The position numbers and the translations under genes are program-made. A DNA stretch of 64,000 nucleotides from Trichoplax adhaerens. Lineage: Eukaryota > Placozoa > Uniplacotomia > Trichoplacea > Trichoplacidae. The stretch is from the NCBI RefSeq assembly GCF_000150275.1, contig NW_002060951.1:1126297-1190296 (forward strand). The letters run 5' to 3'. The notes under the pieces are model-generated. The model searched no databases. It had not been told where the DNA came from and was given only the letters and a program-made list of their open reading frames with translations. Shown in pieces: positions 41,216-58,823 of this stretch; the first letter of the stretch is position 1, and each line of letters begins with the position of its first letter.

Positions 41216-41587
41216 ACTTTTAAAACATTCTGTAGAGATTGGATTGCATAAGTGAAGATTTATTGTTTGTTTGTTTGTTTGTTATATGATGCTAATACGG
41301 ATGCTAGTTACGGTGGAAAGATATCAAAGTTAATAACTTTACCTTCATTTTGAAGGATATGCGACAATGCTGTATTTACATTAAATTATCATCTAGATTA
41401 TCTATAATACACACAATGTTAATTATTATAACTTATTCGAGTGACCGATAACATTTCTTTCAGTTAGATGTTTGTAATATATGTAAACAGCTCTAAATAA
41501 TTACGACTATTATTATGTATCCAGTTCCTCCTAAAAACAATAAATCGATGATTAACTTATAGTAAAAACCCTTTACCTAGCATAAAT
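41216..41587. other. Convergent 3' region between PAIP1 and ANKRD13C
   Basis: A gap of about 370 bases between two stop codons facing each other. It contains a short (TTTG)n tract at about 41264-41281. No other feature was seen. Confidence 0.55.
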
Positions 41588-44500
41588 TTATAAGATTGCA
41601 ACGCATGCCATATGCAAGATATCTAAAATTACCTTATAATCGCGAGGAATGAAAAAAATAGAAACTGGAATGTCATCGCTGCTACTATATTCTTGAAAGC
41701 TGACTTTGGCAGTAATAGTCGGTAGTATAGATAGTTCTACACATAACCGTAATTCGAATTATCACAATTAGTACTTTATTATACCATATACGACGCAATT
41801 TAAGGTACGTCTTACAACTTATTAATTTAATAGTACTGTACAGTCAGACCAAATTTGATAAATTGATTCACCTAATTTAACTGGAAAACCAGGAGGTAAT
41901 TTCATTTGAATAAATTCTTTTAATTTCGTAAATTGCTTCATAGGTGACAAAATTGTTAAAATATCTACCAATCTGAAAATATCATATAGATAAAAATTGA
42001 ATAAAAGTCAATCTAAACTAGTAGCAACATGCAAAACTTACACATTTACATCCAGTGGAAATTCCTGACTCTATAAATTTTTAAATGAAACACATACAAA
42101 TACACTCATATTAAGAAATGCAGCAAATAAATTAGTATATCCTAATTGAACCTACCATAGCAACTTGTGGTTTGAAAGCTTTTCTCGTTTCCTTTACATC
42201 TACTAATCTAGCCAGTTGTGGCATACTTCAAAAACCAAATAAACGTACTTTAGATAACTGACCTGAAATACGTTAACTTGAGTATCATAAAAATTCGAAT
42301 TTCTTACTCTCTACTTTCTAAGTACTCCTGCCAGGTCATCTTACATTTAGCCGGTGGCTCCAGGGACATACGATGCTTATGAGAAATTAAAGTTGAAACA
42401 CATGAAATTCAATCCGTTAAGAAGTATAATGTAACTTTCGCAAGTAATTAGTTTGCCGTACTTCGGGTTTAAGATAATCCTCATCAAACATTTTAGAATC
42501 CCCTTTTGAAATCTTTTTCATCAACTCCTTTAAGGTTTTTATAAATACCAGATTAAATCCACAAGAATGAAATTATGTAAATGCAATAGACGCATTCTGA
42601 CCTTATTTTTTTTTTTATCTTCTTCAGACAGATGTTCTCTCCTACAATACACAGTAAATGAGATTGACATGGAATTTTTAAAAGGCTGAAACAGCACTAC
42701 ATAGTAAATAAATGTAATTTTATGCTGATATCTACCTTTTCCTTTGGATCAATTGCAATCCGTTAACACTAAAAACGTCAGCCTTAAAGTTTCCTATGGT
42801 TTCCTGGATAAAATTTGTAAGGCTTTTTTTAAATGAATGTAATTAAGAAGATTTAAGCCAAATAAATCATACAATTTTATTTTCTCGAAAGATCCAGCCA
42901 CTTTGTACTTTCGTAAATGTAACTTGCTCAGATGTTGTTTGACCAGATACTATATTACTTAATAATTGTCAATATTGCAATTCGATGTTAAAAACGCCGC
43001 ACAAAAATACAACTTGGAAAGCAAACTGTGTTTTATTGTACAGAATAGTAATAATATTTACTTGCTCATAAGTAAATCTACTTCTTCATCTACTTCAGCG
43101 TCATCATCCTTGAAATTTGATCAGCAAACTTAATTAAGAATAATATCTAGAAATCTATTTATCACAGCTAATGTACAACTATACGCGTATATACAACATA
43201 CTGATATACGAACTCTGCTAACCTTGAATCGCATTTTTTGAAAGGTTTTCTTATCATTATCTAAGACTATCGGTAATGGGTGAGCTGCCGAAAAAAATCA
43301 GATATACCCATAAATCATAATCTTTAATGGTAAATTACTAGCTTTTATCGCTCCTATCGATTAAAGTGCAAGCTTATCTATTTATTAGCTATATGACATC
43401 GTGCATATTTAGAATTAGTACCGTCATTATTTCCATTAAATATCAGACTGACATCTCCTCTTTGCCATTTCATTTCAGAAAAATCAGCCAAAGTCGAATC
43501 AACTCTGTCGAGGATAAAAATTAATTTACAGCTTAGCATTTCGTAAGATATATAATTAATCAATTGAAATATATAAATACTCGCAGGAACATCGAATGTT
43601 TTATCGTACAAATCTACCTTATACACGCGTCTCGTTTTCTAATTTTACATATATCAGAAGGCAGCAGTCTTGATAAAAAAGGAACTTTACCAATGAAACC
43701 ATAAAAGCGAATTTAATTAATAATTGATTCATGAGTGCACAAGTTGAAGATTATTTAAAACATTTATCGCAAATTTATTACTCACTCCAAGATGTAAACT
43801 CCCATTTTAATTCCATGTAAAAATCTCCCAACTATAGATCGAAATTAGAGATTAAAGTGTTATTAACAAGATAGAGTACATTGGCTGTCCATATATGTAT
43901 CAAAGTAATAATTGTAATCTTAGTATTTACACTTTTTAAAGCAGCGATAACTCGTGGACGTTTAGCCTTTAGATCTTGCTTTGATATTGTCTTCATGGTT
44001 AGGAGTAATTGAGTAACTGTCAATGAATTATAATTATATGTACTATAAAATTAATACATTGCTCAGAAAATTTGCTTATTGTATACATATTCCACCATAT
44101 GAAATGTATGTTACCTGTTAGGCGATCACCATAGCTAATCGCCTCGTCTAAGGGCGTCCAACCGTAATTATTCTTGGCTTTTAGAGAGGGTTTACGTTGC
44201 AAAAGTAATTTTATGCAATCTAACAGTGTAAATGGACCAGTACGATGATCAGATTATCCATTAGCAAAATTATGCTAGCTACGATTACCGTACTATGCAT
44301 CCATTAATTAATTAATAGTCAAAAAATAGAGAAAAATACGGATCCAGCTCTATAAACTATTTATCCAAAGCATATCAAGATTGTAATACAATACATAAAT
44401 TGTAACTATTTTATTATTTTAAATTACTGTTTTAGCCTTTCTACGAGACAGGCGATATTTACCTTTATGGCCAAGCATGACAGCCAGATGTAATGGAGTA

Positions 44501-47199
44501 TTACCTACGTCACAAGAATTAAATGTAACAATAATTAGAAGCAATGACTATTGTTTTCCATTAACAAGTAATCGACTACGTATACCTTAGAAAGCAATAG
44601 TATGTTACATTTGACGTACAATGTAAAAAGCACAATAACCGAAAAGTCGTAGACAAGTAATATTAACTGACTCCGGGTTATTCTGTCTAAACGACGACAT
44701 TAAAATCAACATACAAATAATGCAATAGAAGCGTTGCATCGTCTCAAAATATTGTTGCTGAGTGCAATTGCAAAAATTTTATTGCTACCTCAGTTAGTTC
44801 AGTTCAGTTCAGTGTTTGATAAGTCGTCACTGGAGAGGGCTACCGTACCTTCAGACTGAAGGCTTCAAGACATACTAATTTATATAAAATGATGAAAAAT
44901 TGGCAATAATGCAGTATCGCTACGAGTTATAGTAGAAGCTACGTACAGTACAGTATTATAGTGTACGAGTATCATGGATACTTTAGCCCTTCGGTAATAG
45001 AATACGTATAATTAATTAATCAACGGTGAGATAGAGGGAGAATCTGAAACCTATGCTACTAGGGTGCGCGTATTATTTTTCATTTTCTAACCACTATTTA
45101 GTATGACATTCAACTGATAAGATAAAAAATAGACATCATTCTTATTTTCATCGCTTTTAGTTTGATAAAATCAGCAAACATACTATAATGGATACTGTAG
45201 CCATTAGGAATAGAATACGTAGTGTAATTAATCAACAGTGAGATAGAGGGAGAATCTGAAATCTATGCTACTAGGGTGCGCGTATTATTTTTCATTTTCC
45301 AACCACTATTTAGTATGACATTCAACTGATAAGATAAAAAATAGACATCATTCTGATTTTCATCGCTTTTAGTTTGATAAAATCAGTAAACATACTATAA
45401 TGGATACTTTAGCCATAAGGTAATAGAATACGTATACTGTAATTAATCAACAGTGAGATAGAGGGAGAATCTGAAACCTATGCTGCTAGGGTACGCGTAT
45501 TTTTTATTTTCTAACCACTCTTTAGTATGACATTCAACAGATAAGATCAAAAATGGACATCATCCTTATTTTCATCGCTTTTAGTTTGATAAAATCAGTA
45601 AACATACGTACGCTCGTATGTTCCTGTTCGTTCTCAATGAATGACCAGAATGATCAGTGTTTTATTAATTATCAGCGTAAACATATTGATACAACTAAAT
45701 CGCCACAATGCGAAACTAGATGCTACGGGTTGTACAGTATAAATGGAATTTCTTCGATTATTTCGAATAGGAGTATGAAATAAAGGTTCATCCCTATCGA
45801 CTGAGCAGCATTGAACTCTTGGCCGATCAATCAATATCAGGATGAAGATTAAGGCCATACGTTCATTAATGTTTACAATACGATATCGCATTTCTAAAGT
45901 CAAGCTGTCTCTATAAAGGCAAAATCAATCATGAATCTTCTAAAAGAAATTGTAATATTATTATAGTTAAAAATAATTTATCTATTTCACAAATCAATGG
46001 AAGATTTACTGTATCATTTCAATTTGTTCTATATTAAATGCGTATGAATACTTTTACATGGTCTTGATTCCGGCTTGTATTTTATATTTTACAATCAGTA
46101 ATCGGATTAAAAATGAATGGGAAAACATGTTTAATGAACAGTTATGGACTACCTAAAAGAGTTGGAGGACTGTCTATAGAAATGAATTCAATCATCATTA
46201 TCGTTGCTAGATGAAGTGGGGCACAGGATTGACCCACCTGTATCTTCCAGTAATTAATAATTTACATGTCATGTTGATTATAGTAAAGACTGAGTTGCTG
46301 TAAAATAATAACATGAAAATAAATGTACTGTATATTGGTATCGTATTCGTGTACATTCCATTTTTGGCAGACTACGTGTCATCATTCGTATGACATAACA
46401 TGGAAATGGAGTATTTGCCGATGGGGAAAATGGCGTGTATCCACAATAAACTACTTCAAGAGTAATTGAATCCAGCTGTTATGATATTATTGAGTAAAAG
46501 GAATGACTATTCAAAGAATTCAAGCCGTTGATGATCATTACTTTGTAAGTTGGTTGAAAAATTGTCGCGTACGACTATCCATGGATCCGACGGCAACTGT
46601 AGACCGAAACATCATTGAATCAATGAGAATACAAGGATCAAAATGATCGACTATGAAAAGGTATCCCATGAATCTATCCTTCCATAAGGAGGATACAAAT
46701 AAAAAAATTGGATTTGCAATCTATTCTGCTTTATTTAGGCCATTGCAATGATTCTTTTGCTTTCAAAGTGAGTCTGTACGTCGTTTATTGCTGTAGCAAA
46801 GCAAGCTAGTAGCGAAGTTTATTCGTCCGACAGTGAGATTTGGATTTTCAATCAGTCAAGCTTTCATTTTGGCCCAATCTACTGATACAATACTATAGTA
46901 GATTGAGCAAAGTAATGTACAGTTTGCTGCTGGATGCCATGACTCCACCAGCGGGTCTACTGTACTGTACTAAACGATTGCTGTGGCGTCTATTGACATA
47001 TTAAGACTACTGTGGACGTTGACAACGATCAGCTTCTATTTACTCTATACTGTCCATACATCCAGTACATCACAAACTTACCATGTTTATCCTTTCTATT
47101 GATGTCGTGGCCTTTCTGTAACGATTTTACCATTTCATTAGCATTGCCATTGAAGACATGGTAATGCACTGGATAGTCCAATGTCGTATTTTGAGCCAT
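41588..47199 (-). CDS. ANKRD13C: ANKRD13C homologue, ankyrin repeats plus GPCR-chaperone domain
   Basis: ANKRD13C is an ER-associated chaperone-like protein that influences biogenesis of some G-protein-coupled receptors. Exons: 47199-47082, 44504-44463, 44219-44115, 44016-43931, 43831-43786, 43684-43618, 43504-43422, 43284-43223, 43108-43062, 42957-42873, 42803-42736, 42641-42602, 42527-42462, 42375-42308, 42225-42156, 42070-42042, 41972-41872, and a last exon from 41736. Ankyrin repeats read YPVHYHVFNGN, NTPLHLAVMLGHK and GWTPLDEAISYGDR. The ANKRD13 domain follows with GDFYMELKWEF, EMKWQRGDVSLIFNG, EVDLLMS, QEFPLD and MKLPPGFPVKL, all specific to the C paralogue. The start ATG at 47199 is followed within ten residues by the first ankyrin repeat, so the roughly 110-residue N-terminal extension of the human protein is absent. 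The 3' end is uncertain: after PRDYK I read through to a stop at 41588-41590, but a further short exon is possible. Total about 443 residues. Confidence 0.9.
44505..47081 (-). other. Long first intron of ANKRD13C (2.6 kb)
   Basis: The donor after KDKH at 47082 and the acceptor before GNTPLHLAV at 44504 are in the same phase, so the whole interval is intron. Apart from the 213-bp tandem repeat, no gene was recognised inside; frames such as 45553-45783 have no family resemblance. Confidence 0.75.
44973..45607. repeat. Three tandem copies of a 213-bp unit in ANKRD13C intron 1
   Basis: Units begin with ATGGATACT at 44973, 45188 and 45400, giving periods of 215 and 212. Each contains GTGAGATAGAGGGAGAATCT, GCTAGGGT or ACTAGGGTGCGCGTATT, CATTCAACTGATAAGAT-like text and CATCGCTTTTAGTTTGAT. 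The copies differ by a few substitutions and small indels. They account for part of the 2.6 kb first intron, which is far longer than the other introns of the gene. Confidence 0.9.
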
Positions 47200-48831
47200 T
47201 TTAAAGTTGATACAAGGAGAAAAATCAGTAATAGAAAGCTGCTAAGGAATTGTCACGCAAGAATCCTTGAGAATATTGACTTGGAGCGGACACTGCGAAC
47301 AGCAGTAGCTTGCTGTACCGTACGCACTGTAAGCACTGTACTGTACACTGTAGTGCGCCGTACTGGTTGTTGTACAGTACAGTACTGTACAATGTACACT
47401 GTACAGTATAGTACAGTACACTACGCATGTTCAATGTTCATTGTTCAAGTACAGTATAGTACAGTATAACATTCTACAGTAGTGAAACCGACTCCCTCTG
47501 CTTGTGGTCAATAGTGTACAGTGTACAGTGTACGGTACGTGACGCAACTGAGAGTACAGTACTGTACTGTAGAAAGAGAGAGAGAGACGACTGGACTAGC
47601 TGTCCTTCAGTGCAAAATAATCAACAATACAGTAGGATTGTATGCAGCACTACAGTGTACAGTGTACAGTACGCTACCAACGAAAGAGTACAGTACTGTA
47701 CAGTACAGTACAATATGCAGAACCAACCAAGCGGCTAATTTGCATGATAATCGTAGACAGTACAGTATAGTGTATCGTTTCAGACATACGGCTCACCGGA
47801 GATGACCAGCAAAAGAAGTTAGCTCCCTTCTTTTTACCATGGTGAACCACTCTTCTCTGCCCTTCTCTTTCTTTCCTTCACTAGTCCCTACTCCCTAGCC
47901 ATAGCCTCTATCGCTGAAGCACAACCATGGCAGATACCAAGACCATGGTAGTGCCTAGGAACTACGAATGATCTTACCGTACTGTATTACTCCCAGTGAA
48001 GTTAAGTTGACTAGTCGTGCCGTCGTGGCCTACTGTATCAATTAGTCTTTTAATGAAGTGAATAAGAAAAAAAAAAGCAACTGTACTGTACTACTAGACG
48101 GCTGATGGTACTGGCCAACAAAGGGTAGAATTATTAGCCTTACTGTCTACATAGACACCATTTTAGGATCAAGGTGATCCATTCATTTCTAGTTAATACG
48201 GGTAATTATTATACTACATCACTACGTAGAAGGCAATATCCTGGAGTAAAGTAGAAAAGACTAAAATTCATTTAGAAATCATCCAAGATGATGTAATTGT
48301 TGATCGCCGAATAAATAGCTGCATCATGCCGCAAAGAGCATTTCGATTCATTCGTATATTTTCTTTTCTTTTCTAGCCGATTTTAGTCAAGTTAATATTG
48401 GAGTCTCAGTCACAGTCAACGTGGCATCACTACGCAAGACTGTACAGTACAGTACAGTACTGTACTGTATCGTGCAGTCTTACAGTACATACTATTCTAG
48501 AAACTGAATGAATTTAATAGAGCGGGTGACGTAACGCTACACTGACGCTATGGCCTGACCATACTGTACCAGGGGCATGATTGTGTTAAACAATTACACT
48601 GCAGGAAAACTTTTTGGAACTTATTTTGTAGTACTGTAGTGTACAGTACTGTACAGTACAGTACAATGAACCGTGTGTTTAAAATCTCTTGTATCTCACA
48701 AAAAAGTCAGTGACAAATAACTGCCGACTAATCAGTAATCAGGCTTTTGGTCTTTCGGAAAGTGCATATCATTGTGCAAAGGTTAAAAGCAGCAGTAAAT
48801 CTACAAATAGACAGCATACGACGTGTACGAC
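47200..48831. promoter_or_regulatory. Divergent promoter region of ANKRD13C and VCP, rich in GTAC palindromes
   Basis: The start codons of two conserved genes point away from each other across 1.6 kb, so both promoters should be here. The region has the densest run of ACTGTACAGT-type palindromes in the window (about 47330-47480, 47515-47575, 47640-47720, 48440-48480 and 48635-48665). No TATA box or known factor site is claimed. Several open frames of 60-103 codons are by-products of the repeats. Confidence 0.5.
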
Positions 48832-54958
<6,127 letters not shown>

Positions 54959-55460
54959 AGATTTCTGTTGTTCGTGTATCTTTGATTATGAGTTAATTGG
55001 TAGCATCGGATAAATTACTGAAGTTCTGCAATTAAGATAGCTAACGTAATTAGGAGATTATCCATGCTTCTTGATCTTGTAACTGCATAATTGATGAAGC
55101 TTGCCTATCTTGCTGTCTTTAGACTGCTTCTTAAAGGTTTAAATACTTTGCTAGTTAAATTAATGTATGCTACATAATAACTAAAAGGAGGCTCTACTCG
55201 CTTATGAATATAACCGAACGTGTGATAGCGCGCTCCTGGTGCAATGATTATTAAATGTTAGATGCTATTACCAATGTAACACTTCTTTTATCTTTTTCGC
55301 TGACATGACGAATTAGATGAGCAGTGTTCAGCAATCGATTTAACTCGTTATTTGCAATTTCATTACCTAATGTTATTAGTATCTTACTACTTTCTAACAA
55401 AACCGTGGTACGTTTGTACTATTTTTGACAGTCTCGTTGTTTTGACATAGGTTTTACAAT

Positions 55461-55466
55461 AATAAA
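55461..55466 (+). terminator. Poly(A) signal candidate for VCP
   Basis: AATAAATAATAAAC holds two overlapping-range AATAAA hexamers about 500 bases after the VCP stop, the first strong candidate noticed. Confidence 0.5.
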
Positions 55467-55672
55467 TAATAAACACAGTCATTATCAATCTCTTGGACTG
55501 TTCTGTGTTTTGATTAATCAATTTAATGTTCAATGACTAATGTACAGTAGAAAGGTGGCTAAAATAACGTGGAGATAGGTTCAATAGAACTTACGTAACT
55601 TCATGCCAATTGACCAAATGATTAATTGATACAGTGTAATATAGTTGGCAGTAATATGTGGCTTCGCTTTAG

Positions 55673-55712
55673 TATGGACTTCTAGAAACTAGTCTATTTC
55701 TAGAAGTCCATA
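55673..55712. repeat. Hairpin with 16-bp perfect stem
   Basis: The left arm TATGGACTTCTAGAAA (55673-55688) and the right arm TTTCTAGAAGTCCATA (55697-55712) are exact reverse complements with an 8-base loop. The outer part of the arm (TATGGACTTCTA) is close to the arm of the hairpin at 23570 (ATGGACTACTA). Confidence 0.85.
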
Positions 55713-56449
55713 CCTTTGGGGTCCTCCACTGGCATGGGGTAGTAGATGATAAAGCTACTGTACATCAATATGGGCATATTACACTTTCTTATCAACTACA
55801 GTTGGTTGCTAACAATGTTGTAAACTGGAATGTCGATAACGTTGAAGTTTTAGCTAGAAATATAAATACTGAAGGATATCAGGGAAAGTAATATAGACTT
55901 TCTCTATCAATTTTCCCTACTTGGGTGAGTGTATCGTCAATTATATAATGTCAAGATACCAGGGTCAATCAATTTTCAGACTTTAATGGGGGGGGGGGGT
56001 GCAAAAAGTTGGAACGTTGAAACTCTTTTAAAGCGTATTCATGGTCGTACCATAGCATAGCAACTGTACTATACTGCATATCGTCATATCAAGGCGGCAA
56101 ATAAGACGGAATTTACCGGTTGGATCGATTTCAGCTCGGTACATTTTACAGTAATGTACCACCGTACGCTGTTTCATGGACTACTCCATGCAGTACAGTA
56201 CAGTGCTATGGTACGCATACCATTGATCCTACTAACACAACTATACTGTAAAATAATAGTTGATGATTTACTTACCAAAACGTCTGTACAGACTGTCGGC
56301 TGGCTTCGTATTTCTGAATTAATCCGTGCTAGGAAAGTGCAACAGTGTATTTGTTGTTCTGAGCAGAGTAGCTGAAAAACGCAACCTTTAATTTATAGCA
56401 AACTAGGAATTGGTGTTGTAGAATATTCAAGATTGTAATCAATTTCATC

Positions 56450-58059
56450 ATGGGATCGATGATTAGCTCACAGATGAAGGAGGTCATGGGTGAACAAATG
56501 AAGCAAAATAAAGAATCCATGAGTGAAATGCAAGATACTATGGTATGAAGCAATTATAAAAACTTATTTCACGCTTACAGTATACGCTTGTTGCCGGCTA
56601 TGCTGTCTGGTAAAAGTACAATTCGGTGTAGTAATTCCCATCGGAGGCCTATATTTAGCAGGCATCACATTTGTAGAATTTCGTTCTCTCTATCACCACA
56701 GTATTCGATTGCTATCACTTGCTAGCTTGTAATAAGTGATTACATCAACTAAAGACGTATAAGAAATTTAATGCGTTACGCTACCTTATTACTATCATTT
56801 GTTCGATTGAATTACAGTAATAATTTACATACATCAAACGCTATATGGATGCAAAAATGCCTCATTTGTCTACTATAATAGAGTAAAATCTGATTTGATT
56901 TAATAATAACGGTAATTGTAATCATTATTGCGAACATTGGCTATCTTAACATCCAGCAAATATTTATTATTCACAGTAAAACCACAAAGGTACAAGGCGG
57001 AATATTAACGCTTTAATCCTGATTTTATCGCTCTTGACAGTAAATAATTTCACATAGTACCTGATTTACCGGTAAATTAATTGTTGGCGGTGAAGAAAAT
57101 AATTACTCCGTACTAGTTAGTAACTGTTATACAATATTTACTCGTACGTTGGGTACGAATGTCATAGGGACGTTTCTTTCCCCTATTTTATCACGCTATT
57201 AGTTATCACTGGATACTGGTAGTTATCGCTAACTTCGTAGTTGTACAGCAGCACTGTTCTACGTATTATCTCGGAGTTACGAGGGCTTTACTTGCTCAAT
57301 TCTAGACTCACTATATCGTATACATATAGTATTAAATAAATAATATTTACGTTGCTCCCACCAACGTGATTTGTGCTATGTCGTATAGATGGAACGACAA
57401 ATTGTGCTACAAGATCAAATCCGTCGGCGTCAAATGGCATCACAAATCGCTAGAGCTAGAGATTTCGTTGCTTGGTATGGTTCGTTCTACGCCCTAGCTG
57501 GGATTGGCCTTATAGCTGCGTAAGAGTCGCAAATTTAGATCGCGGTTATACCGTACAACACACAAGATACTATTAATTAATTAATTAATACTGATTTTAC
57601 ACTATATAGTAGAACTAATGGTTAACTCTGTACAGTTCATTGCTATTGATGTACTCGAATATATAACTTTAACTGTTACAGCTCTAGACGAACAAAGAAC
57701 CGTGCTTATTTAGGACCATTAGTTCCACTCGGATTTATACTGGCGTATCAAGCCGATTTAGCTTATGGGAATAAAATGGATCGTATACGAGGTAATGTAG
57801 GAAGTAATCGATTAGTACAGCTGCTTATACATGCTAGCTGCAGTTTATCCTATCCTTACATAAATGTTTATGGAATGCCTGATGTTAGCTATTTCCCTCA
57901 GTAACGAATTATCAAATTCTTTATTAAAATCCCTTCTAATAAAATACAGCCGAAGCGGAGAGGATTATGTCTGATGAGACTCACTACCTTGAGTTACCAT
58001 TTGGACGACCAACTCTTAAAGCCGTAGAAGAAGCAAGGAAGGCTTCCAAGAAAAGCTAA
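56450..58059 (+). CDS. PLGRKT: PLGRKT (C9orf46), two-pass membrane protein
   Basis: In mammals Plg-R(KT) is a small two-helix membrane protein that displays its C-terminal lysine to bind plasminogen; a mitochondrial pool is also known. Four exons (56450-56542, 57389-57519, 57682-57791, 57950-58059) give 147 residues, the same length as human. The N-terminus (MGSMISSQMKEVMGEQMKQ) matches the human MGFIFSKSMNESMKNQ. A charged helix (ERQIVLQDQIRRRQMASQ) precedes two hydrophobic segments (WYGSFYALAGIGLIA and LGPLVPLGFILAYQ), then YQADLAYGNKMDRIRAEAE, LPFGRPTL and an ARK-containing tail. The human sequence has the same order (LPRGMITF, EKARKEQ). The last residues here are KASKKS, so the terminal residue is serine and not lysine. 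Poly(A) signal candidate at 58499. Convergent with RNase H1. Confidence 0.92.
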
Positions 58060-58823
58060 TTCCGACTGAGCCTCTTTTGGAATTGTAAATTTTAGGGCAG
58101 TAGATAGACAGCGTATGCAGCCCGTTGATAATTCCCTTAGTATATCTCATACAGTTTACCTAGGATTAGACTGCTTCTATTGACCTTAGCCAATGTAGTA
58201 TGCAATAATTTGTCTATCACTTTAAATATTATCGTAGTAAATTACAGTAAAGTAAATTTAATTTATTTATTATGCTGTTTTTACATAGAATTCGTTTTAG
58301 TGTTTGATAGCATACGCCTTAGTTTGTTCCACAATTGGAATATTAGAGCTGTTGTCCTTCGAGATTGGGTGTGTATTAGAACACCTTTTCGTTTCTGATG
58401 ATCTTTACCTTATTATGAAGCATTTGGCTGTGACATTTGTCTATTACAACCTATAATTACTTAGCAAATTTTATATGTATGGTATGATTGCGTGAGCCAA
58501 TAAACAGAGCGGCTAATACGAAGTTTAATAACAATTTCTTAAATATAATTAAATTTATCAAGTTAATACAAAAGTATCGTGAATGATATCTAGTTATATG
58601 AAAGTGACCAAAATTTTGTCAGCAGGACCAAGAAAAAAATATGATACACCATTAATAACTATATACAGCATGCTGATAACCAGATCCATAAAATATACAG
58701 CTTTACATGATACGTTTACGGTACAGTATACTAATTTCGTCATATTGCTACCTTGTAATAATTCGGGGAACCGGTAAGTAACACCAAACATCTTCGATAT
58801 CTATAGAGAAGACTATCCGTATT
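58060..58823. other. Convergent 3' region between PLGRKT and RNase H1
   Basis: Untranslated sequence of about 760 bases between two stop codons. Several frames of 60-72 codons on both strands have no homology and are not called. Confidence 0.55.
58499..58504 (+). terminator. Poly(A) signal candidate for PLGRKT
   Basis: AATAAA lies 440 bases after the PLGRKT stop, before the convergent RNase H1 coding end at 58824. Confidence 0.5.

Larger units (their letters stand above)
54959..56449. other. Intergenic region between VCP and PLGRKT
   Basis: It contains the VCP 3' untranslated region, a long hairpin at 55673-55712, and a run of about eleven G bases near 55988. No gene was recognised. The PLGRKT promoter should lie at the right end. 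Confidence 0.5.

Noticed and set aside
47158..47805. Frames rich in YSTVQ-type text near the ANKRD13C start
   Set aside because: They are direct translations of GTACAGTAC repeats. The real coding exon here is on the other strand (47199-47082).
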